A stretch of DNA of 64,000 nt, from positions 124,001-188,000 of the forward strand of contig PNAM01000017.1 in the NCBI GenBank assembly GCA_003170275.1, written 5' to 3'. Below, piece by piece: positions 34,886 to 43,243 of the stretch. How positions within the stretch are numbered: position 1 is the first letter of the stretch; each line of letters opens with the position of its first letter. The stretch comes from Myxococcales bacterium. Its GTDB lineage: Bacteria > Myxococcota_A > Polyangia > Palsa-1104. Under the pieces are notes generated by a model. The model was not told the origin of the DNA. It worked only from the letters and a program-made list of their open reading frames with translations, and ran no database searches. The position numbers and the translations under genes are program-made.

Positions 34886-34915
34886 ATTGTAGCGATATTA
34901 GATAACTTCCGTCAA
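34886..34915 (-). promoter_or_regulatory. Putative promoter of the HEAT-repeat gene
   Basis: On the minus strand TTGACG, an 18-base spacer and TACAAT, ending 15 bases before the ATG at 34870. The spacer and -10 are AT-rich in a GC-rich context. The -35 box overlaps the end of the carbonic anhydrase gene. Expected to drive the HEAT, HAMP and possibly secreted-protein genes. Confidence 0.55.
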
Positions 34916-35481
34916 CCTTTAGGTTTCCCCAGACCCGCGGCGACCCACGCCGGGTCCTCGGCATAGACCCGGGCGAGCTCCACGTAATGGGCGGCCGAGC
35001 CGGACAGCCACTCCAGCTCCTCTTCGGTCAGGGGGCGCTTGGGGCGCGCAGGCGAGCCCACCGCCAGGGTGCCGGCCGGGATCTTGGTACCCGGGGTAAC
35101 CAGCGCGCCCGCGCCGATGATGCAGCGGTCGCCGATGGTGGCCTGGTCGAGGATGATCGCGCCCATGCCGATGATGCACAGGTCGCCGACCGTACAGCCG
35201 TGCAGCACGACCGAGTGGCCGATGGTGACGCGCGCGCCCACTTGCGTCGCGTACTGATCGTGGGTCACGTGGATCACGCTGTTGTCCTGGATCGACGTCT
35301 CCTCGCCGATGCGGATGTGGAACACGTCGCCGCGCAGCACCGCGCCGAACCAGATGCTCGCGCGCGCGCCGACGCCGACGTCGCCGATGATGGTCGCGGT
35401 GTCGGCGACGAACGCGGTCGGGTCGACCTGCGGGACGAAGCCGCGCAGGCCGCGGATGAGCCCGCGATGGAGCTCACTCAC
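34912..35481 (-). CDS. Gamma-carbonic anhydrase family protein
   Basis: A 189-residue left-handed beta-helix protein of the gamma-carbonic anhydrase/YrdA group. Hexapeptide repeats run from about residue 25 to 150. The three metal-binding histidines are expected in IHVTH, TIGHS and VLHGC, and all three motifs are present. Many such proteins bind zinc or iron and may lack measurable anhydrase activity, so the activity is uncertain. GTG start at 35481 overlaps the VanZ-like stop by 8 bases. Confidence 0.9.
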   Translation of the reverse strand: MSELHRGLIRGLRGFVPQVDPTAFVADTATIIGDVGVGARASIWFGAVLRGDVFHIRIGEETSIQDNSVIHVTHDQYATQVGARVTIGHSVVLHGCTVGDLCIIGMGAIILDQATIGDRCIIGAGALVTPGTKIPAGTLAVGSPARPKRPLTEEELEWLSGSAAHYVELARVYAEDPAWVAAGLGKPKG

Positions 35482-35848
35482 GACGAAACATCCCGCGTTG
35501 GCTGAACAGCACGACGAAGCTCATGGCGCCCAGCGTAGCGCCAATCAGGTCGGCGGTCATGTCCCCGAGATCGTTTCCCTGCCGCCCGGCGACGAAGGTC
35601 TGGTGAAACTCGTCGCTGACGCCGAAGGCCAGGCCGAGCGCAGCGCACAACAGGACGCGCGGCAGCGGGCGGCGTAGCGGCAGCGCGCGCGCGAGCAGAA
35701 AGCCGAGGCCGCCGTACTCGAGCGTGTGCAGCACCTTGTCGTAGCGCATGAACCACCAGCCGGGCAGCCCGCTCGCGGGCTTGGACGAGAGATAGAAGAT
35801 GAGCGCCGCGTAGAGCGCCACCGGCAGCCAACGGAAGACATTGCGCAT
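35474..35848 (-). CDS. VanZ-like membrane protein
   Basis: A 124-residue polytopic protein of the VanZ family, which includes the teicoplanin-resistance protein VanZ and many unassigned membrane proteins. The family features YDKVLHTLEYGGLGFLLARAL and a later SDEFHQTFVAGR-like acidic segment are visible. Three to four membrane segments are expected. ATG 35848, or the GTG one codon upstream, is the start. It overlaps the carbonic anhydrase gene and lies 22 bases after the DUF151 gene. An antibiotic-resistance role should not be assumed. Confidence 0.82.
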   Translation of the reverse strand: MRNVFRWLPVALYAALIFYLSSKPASGLPGWWFMRYDKVLHTLEYGGLGFLLARALPLRRPLPRVLLCAALGLAFGVSDEFHQTFVAGRQGNDLGDMTADLIGATLGAMSFVVLFSQRGMFRRE

Positions 35849-35870
35849 CACCGGCGGCGCAAGGAAGCAT

Positions 35871-36428
35871 TCACATCTTCCACTTGCCGAACTCGTCGTC
35901 GGTGAGCGTCTCGAGCAGATCTTGCAGGTGCGCGCCGTCGCCCAGCACCTCGGGCTCGTCGCCGTCGTGATGCGGCCGGGCTGCCGACTCGCGCGCCGCG
36001 AGATCGATGTGGCGCGTGCGATCGATCACCTTGCGCGCGACGCAGATGCGCGCGCGGGTGCGCATGGCGAGCGCGATCGCGTCGGACGGTCGCGAGTCGA
36101 CCGCGACGGTCTTCTTCGGGCCCGGCTTCTTGGCCTTCGACTTGTGGCGCGAGCACAGGTGAATGGTCGCGTAGAACGTGCTCTCGCGCACGTCGGTGAT
36201 CTCGATGCGCTCGACCTTCATGCCGCAGTGGCCGACCAGGTTCTTCATGAGGTCGTGGGTCATCGGCCGGTCGAGCGCGATCTGCTCGAGCTCCGACGCG
36301 ATCGCGCCCGCCTCGATCAGGCCGATCCAGATCGGCAAGGTCTCGGCGCCGGTCTCGTCCTTGAGGATCAGGATCGGCATGTTGGTGAACGGATCGACGG
36401 TGAGCTGCGAGACCTTCATCTCCACCAT
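35871..36428 (-). CDS. Bifunctional nuclease family (DUF151) protein
   Basis: A 185-residue protein of the BFN/DUF151 family, whose plant and bacterial members have been reported to have nuclease activity. The core motifs ILILKDETGAETLPIWIG, EAGAIASELE and DSRPSDAIALAMRT are present. A Lys-rich loop sits in the middle (KSKAKKPGPKK) and the tail is acidic. The track includes a false N-terminal extension; ATG 36428 gives the family's usual start. It follows miaB by 14 bases, an arrangement that suggests one transcript. Confidence 0.87.
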   Translation of the reverse strand: MVEMKVSQLTVDPFTNMPILILKDETGAETLPIWIGLIEAGAIASELEQIALDRPMTHDLMKNLVGHCGMKVERIEITDVRESTFYATIHLCSRHKSKAKKPGPKKTVAVDSRPSDAIALAMRTRARICVARKVIDRTRHIDLAARESAARPHHDGDEPEVLGDGAHLQDLLETLTDDEFGKWKM

Positions 36429-36442
36429 GTCCGGTCGTCGTC

Positions 36443-37819
36443 TCAAGCGGACACGACCGGGAGGCGCGTGCGCGCCGCGCCGGCATACGCGCCGGTGAGC
36501 GTGTAGGTGCCGGCGGCGGTGATGCGCACCGGCGCGAGCTGCCCGACGAGATCGAGGCCGGGGGGGCGATCGAAGTTCACCATCTCGTTGCCCGGCAGCC
36601 GCCCACAGAGCTGATGCGACGCGTGTCGAGATTCGCCTTCCACCAACACCTCCCCCACCCTTCCCACAAAGCGTTCGAGTCGCCGTTGCGTGATCTGGCG
36701 CTGCACCGTCTGCACCTGCAGGAGCCGCGCGTCCTTGACGTCGGCCGGCACGTCGTCGCGTTGCAAGAGCTTGAGCGCAGGCGTGTCCGGACGCTCGGAA
36801 TATGTGAACGAATAGATATTGTCGTACTCCACCCGCTCGAGCAGCGAGAGGGTCTCGGCGAACTCCGCGTCGGTCTCGCCGGGGTAACCGACGATGATGT
36901 CGGTGGACAGCGACAGGTCCGGGCACTGCGCGCGCGCGTAGTCGAGCTTCTCCAGATATTCCTCGCGGGTGTAGCCGCGCACCATGCGCTTGAGCGTGCG
37001 CGACGAGCCCGCCTGCACCGGCAGGTGGAGGAACGGCATCACCGACGGGAGCTGGCGGAACGCCTCGGCGACCTTGTGGGTGAAGTCCTTGGGGTGCGAC
37101 GTGATGTAGCGCAGGCGCAGAAGGCCCGGCACCGCACCGACGAGGCGCAGCAACTCGGCGAAGTCGTCACCGTCGGGCGTGCCGATCGCGTGATAGCTGT
37201 TCACGTTTTGGCCGACCAGCGTGACCTCGCGCGCGCCGAGCGCGACGAAGCGCGCCACCTCGGCGACCACCTCGCCGGCGGGACGCGACACCTCACGGCC
37301 GCGCGTCTGCGGCACCACGCAGTACGCGCAGTGGTTGTCGCAGCCCTTCTGGATGGTCACCAGCGCGGTCACCTTGACGTCTCCCGGCTGCGGGTCGGCG
37401 TCGAGGAACTGATAGTCTTCGACGTCGATCACGCCGGTGGCGGCGAAGCGACGACCGTCGCGCATCTTGGCCAACAGCGCGGGCAGCGCGGGAATCTGAT
37501 CGGGTCCGAACGTGAAGTCGGCGGTCGGCACGCGGCGCAGCAGCCGGTCGCCCTCTTGCTGGGCGACGCAGCCGCCGATCGCCAGCGTCACCCCCGGGCG
37601 GCGCGCCTTGAGCTCGCGCAGGCGTCCGGCGGCGCTCTGCACCTTGTGCTCGGACTTCTCGCGGATCGCGCACGAGTTGAGCACGATCAGATCGGCGTCC
37701 TCGACAGAGGTGGCGGCCTCGAAGCCGTCCTTGCGCAACACCTCGATCATGCGATCGACGTCGTAGTCGTTCATCTGACACCCGAAATTCTGGATGTAGA
37801 CGCGTTTCGTCGGCTCCAT
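36443..37819 (-). CDS. miaB: tRNA-2-methylthio-N6-isopentenyladenosine synthase
   Basis: Radical SAM methylthiotransferase that modifies A37 of tRNAs reading U-initial codons. The 458-residue product has the N-terminal UPF0004 domain with its three cluster cysteines (FGCQMN, SCAIREKSE, GGCVAQQ). The radical SAM motif is CDNHCAYC. A C-terminal TRAM domain (GRVGEVLVEGESR) is also present. SAIREKSE-type context and SHPKDF are typical of MiaB rather than MtaB or RimO. The gene is followed by the DUF151 gene. Identification is firm. Confidence 0.94.
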   Translation of the reverse strand: MEPTKRVYIQNFGCQMNDYDVDRMIEVLRKDGFEAATSVEDADLIVLNSCAIREKSEHKVQSAAGRLRELKARRPGVTLAIGGCVAQQEGDRLLRRVPTADFTFGPDQIPALPALLAKMRDGRRFAATGVIDVEDYQFLDADPQPGDVKVTALVTIQKGCDNHCAYCVVPQTRGREVSRPAGEVVAEVARFVALGAREVTLVGQNVNSYHAIGTPDGDDFAELLRLVGAVPGLLRLRYITSHPKDFTHKVAEAFRQLPSVMPFLHLPVQAGSSRTLKRMVRGYTREEYLEKLDYARAQCPDLSLSTDIIVGYPGETDAEFAETLSLLERVEYDNIYSFTYSERPDTPALKLLQRDDVPADVKDARLLQVQTVQRQITQRRLERFVGRVGEVLVEGESRHASHQLCGRLPGNEMVNFDRPPGLDLVGQLAPVRITAAGTYTLTGAYAGAARTRLPVVSA

Positions 37820-37879
37820 GACCTCGTCAGAGGGTAGCTGGCGCCTGCCAGGGGGTCAAGCGAGCCCCCCGTCGAAGAT

Positions 37880-37894
37880 TGGCACTGCAAATGC
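37880..37894 (+). promoter_or_regulatory. Candidate sigma54 (-24/-12) promoter
   Basis: TGGCAC, five bases and ATGC place GG and GC exactly ten bases apart, matching the sigma54 pattern except for A instead of T in the -12 box. Transcription would start near 37906, 24 bases before the ATG at 37930. No enhancer-binding site was identified. Confidence 0.35.
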
Positions 37895-37929
37895 TCGTTC
37901 TCGTCGAAAAGACAACGGAGGCAGATGAG

Positions 37930-38514
37930 ATGGCAACCACAAGCAGGATCGGCGGGACGAACGTCACGACCGCGGCGGCCGCGCGCTGGTCGGCGTCGAT
38001 GCTCGCCTCGTTCGCCGCCAGTCAGATCGGCGGGGCGATCATGGCGGTCGTGCTCGGCGCGATCTACGTGACCGCGTTTCATACACAGCTCTTGCAGCCG
38101 CTCAACATCATCGCCAGCTACCGCTACGGCGAGCCGGCGATCTACAGCTTGCACGCGATGGGCTATGCGTGGGCGTTCGCGTTTCACTTGGCCGTATGCG
38201 CTGCGTGGGGCATCGTGTACGGGCTGCTCGCCACTTCGCTGCGCGTCGACGCGAGCAAGTGGGCGCCGGTGGCGCTCGGCGTGGCGATCGGGCTCGCCAG
38301 CCAGATCGTCGACATCAACCTGGTGACGCCGGTGCTGATGGTCAACCTGCACGGGCACAACCTGTGGGCGGAGAACGTGCCCACCTGGGTGAGCTGGGTC
38401 GGCCATCTCGCGTTCGGCCTCGGCTTCGCCACCTTCCCGGTGATGTTCCGCTCCTTGTGGCTGCGCTGGTCCGGCCGCGGGGACCTCCTGCGCGACGATC
38501 CGCGCATCCGCTAA
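37930..38514 (+). CDS. Four-TM membrane protein of unknown function
   Basis: A 194-residue integral membrane protein with about four hydrophobic segments (ASQIGGAIMAVVLGAIYV, MGYAWAFAFHLAVCAAWGIVYGLL, PVALGVAIGLASQIVDI, WVGHLAFGLGFATFPVMF). Several conserved-looking His and Asp residues lie within or beside them. I do not recognise the family. The ATG at 37930 is chosen because GGAGG lies eight bases upstream; the track's TTG would add 17 residues. It may be expressed from the sigma54-like site upstream. Confidence 0.72.
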   Translation: MATTSRIGGTNVTTAAAARWSASMLASFAASQIGGAIMAVVLGAIYVTAFHTQLLQPLNIIASYRYGEPAIYSLHAMGYAWAFAFHLAVCAAWGIVYGLLATSLRVDASKWAPVALGVAIGLASQIVDINLVTPVLMVNLHGHNLWAENVPTWVSWVGHLAFGLGFATFPVMFRSLWLRWSGRGDLLRDDPRIR

Positions 38515-38536
38515 TCGGTTGAGATAACGTGGAGGG

Positions 38537-40819
38537 GTGAGAACCCTCAGGCCCCTGGTCCTCGGCCTGACGCTGCTCGCGCTGGTGAGCCCGTTCCTGT
38601 TCGGCAAGAGCCTGTGGCTGCGCGACATGGCGCTGTTCGCCTATCCGACCAAGATGTACCTGCGCGATCGGTTGTTCGCCGGCGAGCTGCCGCTGTGGAA
38701 CCCGCTGCTCGGCCTGGGACGGCCGTTTCTCGGCATGGTGCAGCCGGGCGTGCTCTATCCGGGCAATCTGATCCTCGCGCTGCCGTCGCCGTTCGGCGTC
38801 GATCTGTTCTTCGTCGCGCACCTGTTCCTGGCCGCCTACGGCATGCGCGCCTGGCTACGCGCGCTCGGCAGCGACGAGACCGAGGCCAGCGTCGGCGGGA
38901 TCGTGCTCGGGCTGTCGGGCTACCTGGTCTCGATGCTCGCCGGCGAAGGCTTCTACCTGGTCGGCGTGGCGTGGGTGCCGTGGATGCTGGCGACGACGGC
39001 GCGCGCGCCTGCCGACGAGCGCCTGCGAACGCGCGCGGCGCAGGCGGCGCGCCTGGCGCTTCTCGGCGCACTGGCGCTGACCGCGGGGGATCCGCAGGCG
39101 CTGTTCCTGGGCCTGCTCGCGTGCGCGTTCCAGGCGGCGGCCGCGCCGGATCGCAAGAGCGTGGCGCGCGGGCTCGCGGTGGTGGCAGCCGGCGGCGCGT
39201 TGTGCGCGCTGATCGCCGCCGCGCAGATCCTGCCGGGGCTCGAGGTGGGCGCGGTCGGCCGGCCGGGCGGCGCGTTGCTCGAAGACGCCGCGCACTTCGC
39301 GCTCGCGCCCGCGCGCCTGCTCGAGCTGGTGTGGCCGGGCGCGTTCGGCGAGCCCTATTCGCGCGGCTGGTTCGTGCACGCGCTCGTCGACGAAGGGACC
39401 GGCGTGCGCTACCAGCCGTGGGCGGCCGGGATCTACCTGGGCCTGTTGACGCCGATGCTGGCGATCGCGGCGCTCCTCGGGGCGCGCCGTCAGCGGATCG
39501 ATGTGGCGCTGCTCGCGCTCGGGCTGTGCGGGCTGTTGCTCGCGCTCGGGCCGCATGCGCCGGTGTGGCGTGCATGGTTCCAGCTCGTACCGGGCGCGCG
39601 GCTGTTCCGTTATCCGGAGAAATATTTCTTCCTGTTCACGCTCGCCTGCGCAGCGCTGGCGGCGCGCGGCCTGTCGATCGTGGCGGCGCGGCCGCGGCCA
39701 GCGATGTGGGCCGGGCTCGCCGGCGTGGCGCTGCTCGGCGTCGGCGCGCTGGGGGCGAGACTGGCGGGCGCTTCGTTGATGCAAGCGCTGGTCGGGCGCC
39801 TGGGCACGGTGTCACCGGCCGAAGCGGGCCAGGTGGTGGCGCATCGCGCGCTGCTCGCGTTGGCGCTGGGCGCGGCCGCGTGGCTGGCGCTGGTGCTCGT
39901 GCGACGCAGCGGCCCTGGCGAAGCGCGGATCAAGCTGTGCCTCGGAACGCTGCTCACGATCGATCTCCTGATCGCCAGCCTGCACCTCCTGTCGTGGGCT
40001 CCCTCGTCGCTGTATCGCGACCGGCCGCTGCTCGTCGATCACCTGGCGGCGGCCGAAAGGCTGGCCGGCGATGCGGGGCCGAGCCGGCTCTATCGCGCGA
40101 ACAACCTCGATCTCGGCGGCGACGATGCGCAGCTGGTGCGCGCCACGCTCACGCCGGACTGCGGCATGGAGCTGGGCATCGATCACCTCGACGCGTACGA
40201 CAACTTCAAGACCGCCGCCGAGACCGAGCTATGGGGTGCGCTGCGCAGCCGGCCGCTCAAGCTCCTGCAAGTGACCGCCACGCGCTACGCGCTGCTCGGC
40301 GATGGGCAGCTCGGCGCGATCCATCCGGGGCTGACGGTGCGGCAACATTACCAGCAGCTCCACGCGTCGCTGGTCGAGGTCGCGGGCGCGTCGGCGCGCG
40401 CGTACCTGGCGGCCGACGCGCGCCCGATCGCGAACACCGGCGACGCGGCGCGGGCGATGGCGGAGGACGCGTTCGTCGCCGGAACCAACGCGCTCGTCGA
40501 AGGCGGCGAGGCACGCGCGGCGAGCGGGCGCTGCGAGCTGGAACGCTACGCGCCCGAGACCGTGCTCCTGCGCTGCCAGGCTTCGGCGCCGGCGTACGCG
40601 ATCGTCGCCGACAGCGCGTTCCCCGGCTGGGAAGCGACCGTCGACGGCCAGCCCGCGCCGATCCTGATCGCGAACGCAGTGATGCGCGCGGTCCCGGTGC
40701 CGGCCGGCGCCTCACGGGTAGCGCTGCGGTACCGCCCGCGCAGCGTGCGCACCGGCGCGATCGCGAGCCTGCTCGGCCTGTGCATCGCTGCGGTTCTCAT
40801 CCGGCGGGGAAGAGTGTAA
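38537..40819 (+). CDS. YfhO-like polytopic membrane protein
   Basis: A 760-residue protein with about a dozen membrane segments in the first 480 residues and a soluble C-terminal region. This matches the YfhO/GT-C-fold glycosyltransferase-like membrane proteins. Early motifs RDMALFAYPTKMYLRDRL, GELPLWNPLLGLGRPFLG and the loop FRYPEKYFFLFTLA are characteristic. In other bacteria YfhO affects glycosylation of lipoteichoic acid or similar polymers; substrate here is unknown. GTG start with GGAGGG just upstream. It is followed by the acylase gene after 9 bases. Confidence 0.82.
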   Translation: MRTLRPLVLGLTLLALVSPFLFGKSLWLRDMALFAYPTKMYLRDRLFAGELPLWNPLLGLGRPFLGMVQPGVLYPGNLILALPSPFGVDLFFVAHLFLAAYGMRAWLRALGSDETEASVGGIVLGLSGYLVSMLAGEGFYLVGVAWVPWMLATTARAPADERLRTRAAQAARLALLGALALTAGDPQALFLGLLACAFQAAAAPDRKSVARGLAVVAAGGALCALIAAAQILPGLEVGAVGRPGGALLEDAAHFALAPARLLELVWPGAFGEPYSRGWFVHALVDEGTGVRYQPWAAGIYLGLLTPMLAIAALLGARRQRIDVALLALGLCGLLLALGPHAPVWRAWFQLVPGARLFRYPEKYFFLFTLACAALAARGLSIVAARPRPAMWAGLAGVALLGVGALGARLAGASLMQALVGRLGTVSPAEAGQVVAHRALLALALGAAAWLALVLVRRSGPGEARIKLCLGTLLTIDLLIASLHLLSWAPSSLYRDRPLLVDHLAAAERLAGDAGPSRLYRANNLDLGGDDAQLVRATLTPDCGMELGIDHLDAYDNFKTAAETELWGALRSRPLKLLQVTATRYALLGDGQLGAIHPGLTVRQHYQQLHASLVEVAGASARAYLAADARPIANTGDAARAMAEDAFVAGTNALVEGGEARAASGRCELERYAPETVLLRCQASAPAYAIVADSAFPGWEATVDGQPAPILIANAVMRAVPVPAGASRVALRYRPRSVRTGAIASLLGLCIAAVLIRRGRV

Positions 40820-40828
40820 AAGTTGCGC

Positions 40829-43243
40829 ATGGGCTTTGGCGACTGGCTGCGCGAGCTTCCGTCCAATCCGCTGCTCGCACTCACGCGCTTGTACCGCCGC
40901 CCGTTGCCCCGGGTGAGCGGCACGCTGCGCGCGTCGGGCCTGCGCGCGCCGGTCGAGGTGCTGCGCGACCGCTGGGGCGTGCCGCACATCTATGCGCGCT
41001 CGACCGAGGACGTGGTCTTCGGTCAGGGCTTCGTGCAAGCGCAGGATCGGCTGTGGCAGCTCGAGCTCAACCGGCGCGTCGGTCACGGGCGCCTGGCGGA
41101 GATCTTCGGCGAGCTGGCGTTCGACACCGATCGGCTGTTGCGCACCATCGGCCTCGGGCGCGCCGCGCACCTCAACCTGTCGCGCGCCGACGACGAGAGC
41201 CACATGCTGCTCGACGCGTATTCGCGCGGCGTGAACGCGTACATCGAGCAGAACCGCAAGCGACTGCCGCTCGAGTTCACCCTGCTCCGCCTCGATCCCG
41301 AGCCGTGGCAGCCGATCGACTCGCTCGCGTGGGGCCAGATGATGGCCTGGGGCCTGTCGACCAACTGGGATTCGGAGCTGCTCAACGGCGCGATCGCGTC
41401 GCGCCTCGGCCCCGAGCGCGCGGCGCGGCTGCGCGGCGAGTATCCCAAGGACAATCCGATCATCGTGCCCGGGCAGTCGTGGGGATCGCTGCACGCCGAG
41501 GTGATCGCGGAATTTCGCGGCGCACAGAAGTGGCTGCCGCTCTCCGGCATGCAGGGCATGAGCAACAACTGGGTCGTCGACGGGACCAAGTCGGTGACCG
41601 GCAAGCCGCTGCTCGCCAACGACCCGCACCTCGGCCTGCAGATGCCGTCGATCTGGTACGAGAACCATCTGATCGCGCCCGATCTCGAGGCCACCGGCGT
41701 GTCGCTGCCCGGCGCTCCGGGCGTGGTGATCGGCCACAACGCGCACATCGCTTGGGGCTTCACCGCCGCGGTGCCCGACACTGCCGATCTGTTCATCGAG
41801 AAGCTCGATCCGGCGCAGCCGGGCCGCTACGAATATCAAGGCAAGTGGCACGACGCGCAGATCATCCGCGAGCAGGTGCCGGTCAAGGGCGAGGCGGCGC
41901 GCACCATCGAGATCGTGATCACGCGCCACGGACCGCTGGTCACCAGGCTGAGCCCCATCGCGCCGCCGGGGATGGCGCTGTCGCTGAAATGGATCGGCCA
42001 CGAGGAGAACCACGTCTACCGCGCGCCGCTCGAGCTCAACCGCGCGCGCAACTGGACCGAGTTCGTCGCCGCGGTCGCCGACTGGGACGCGCCGTCCATG
42101 AACGCGGTGTACGCGGATCGCGAAGGGAACATCGGCTACCAGATGACCGGGCGCGTGCCGATCCGCAAGAACGGGCGCGGCCAGACCCCGGTGCCCGGCT
42201 GGACCGGCGAGTACGAGTGGGTGGGGACCATCCCGAAGGACGAGCTGCCGTCGAGCTACAACCCGGCGCAGCACTACTTCGCGTCGGCGAACAACCAGGT
42301 GGCCGGCAAGGAATACCCTCACTTCCTCACCACCGAGACCATGAACGGCTTCCGCGCGCGGCGCATCGTGGCCATGCTCACCGAGAAGGAAAAGCTCTCG
42401 GGCGACGACTTCGCCCGTATGCAGCTCGATCAATACTGCGCGCCGGCCAAGCCGTTCTGCGCGCTGTTGGCCCAGCGCAAGGCGACGATCCTGGCGCAGC
42501 CGATCCTCTCGCCAGTGCACGCGCAGGCCGAGCGCGCGCTCGGGGTGATCGAGCGCTGGGATCACCGGCTCACCGCCGACTCGGTGCCGGGCGCGCTGTA
42601 CGAGCTGACGCAGTACTTCGTGTGCCGGCGCGTGCTCGAGCCGCTGCTCGGCGAGCTCACCGAGCCGGCGCTCGGCGTGGGCTTCCACCCGCTGCTCAAC
42701 CCGGTGATCCTCGGGTACCTCGACCGGACGCAGCTGGTGATCCACGATTTGCTGGTGGCGGACGCGCACGACTGGTGGAAGGGACGCACGCGCGACGAGC
42801 TGCTCGCGCACGCGCTGTACGACGCGCTCCACTACCTGACCACCGCTTGCGGCCCCGAGCTCGACGCGTGGCACTGGGGAACGATCCACTTCGCGGCGTT
42901 CAACCATCCGCTCGGCGCCAAGAAGCCGCTCGACAAGATCTTCAGCCGCGGGCCGTTCCCCTACGGCGGCGACACACACACGGTGTGGCAGGCAGCGTTC
43001 GTGCCGCGGCTGCCGCTGCAGGCAGAGGGCGGGTTCACCGCCTCGTGGCGGCAGATCATCGATCTCTCCGACTGGGACGCCTCGCGCGCGATCCACACCA
43101 CCGGGCAGTCCGGGCACCCGGCGTCCAAGCACTACGACGATATGATTCCGATGTGGTTGAACGGCGAATATCACCCGCTGCTCTGGTCGCGCGCCCGTGT
43201 GGAAGCGCACCTCGAGTCGCGCCTGGACCTGGAGCCGGCCTAG
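40829..43243 (+). CDS. Penicillin-acylase-family Ntn hydrolase
   Basis: An 804-residue amidase precursor of the penicillin G acylase/AHL acylase family, expected to self-cleave into alpha and beta chains. The new N-terminal nucleophile would be Ser245 in GMQGM-SNNWVVDG, and the conserved Asn region is ASANNQVAGKEY. The alpha chain shows FGQGFVQAQDRLWQLEL. Relatives hydrolyse beta-lactam side chains, acyl-homoserine lactones or similar amides. I see no signal peptide before the catalytic domain, which is unusual for this family. ATG 40829 is preferred over the TTG two codons upstream. It overlaps the next GTG by one base. Confidence 0.87.
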   Translation: MGFGDWLRELPSNPLLALTRLYRRPLPRVSGTLRASGLRAPVEVLRDRWGVPHIYARSTEDVVFGQGFVQAQDRLWQLELNRRVGHGRLAEIFGELAFDTDRLLRTIGLGRAAHLNLSRADDESHMLLDAYSRGVNAYIEQNRKRLPLEFTLLRLDPEPWQPIDSLAWGQMMAWGLSTNWDSELLNGAIASRLGPERAARLRGEYPKDNPIIVPGQSWGSLHAEVIAEFRGAQKWLPLSGMQGMSNNWVVDGTKSVTGKPLLANDPHLGLQMPSIWYENHLIAPDLEATGVSLPGAPGVVIGHNAHIAWGFTAAVPDTADLFIEKLDPAQPGRYEYQGKWHDAQIIREQVPVKGEAARTIEIVITRHGPLVTRLSPIAPPGMALSLKWIGHEENHVYRAPLELNRARNWTEFVAAVADWDAPSMNAVYADREGNIGYQMTGRVPIRKNGRGQTPVPGWTGEYEWVGTIPKDELPSSYNPAQHYFASANNQVAGKEYPHFLTTETMNGFRARRIVAMLTEKEKLSGDDFARMQLDQYCAPAKPFCALLAQRKATILAQPILSPVHAQAERALGVIERWDHRLTADSVPGALYELTQYFVCRRVLEPLLGELTEPALGVGFHPLLNPVILGYLDRTQLVIHDLLVADAHDWWKGRTRDELLAHALYDALHYLTTACGPELDAWHWGTIHFAAFNHPLGAKKPLDKIFSRGPFPYGGDTHTVWQAAFVPRLPLQAEGGFTASWRQIIDLSDWDASRAIHTTGQSGHPASKHYDDMIPMWLNGEYHPLLWSRARVEAHLESRLDLEPA

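Noticed and set aside
35474-35848. VanZ-like gene as antibiotic resistance
   Set aside because: VanZ-family proteins are widespread and there are no other van genes nearby.
37838-37851. CTGGC-GCCT-GCCAG hairpin between miaB and the membrane protein gene as a terminator
   Set aside because: Short stem, no T-run, and it lies upstream of miaB, where a terminator is not needed.
40712-43210. 832-residue minus-strand ORF opposite the acylase
   Set aside because: Shadow of the penicillin-acylase gene, which has its catalytic Ser and Asn motifs in frame.
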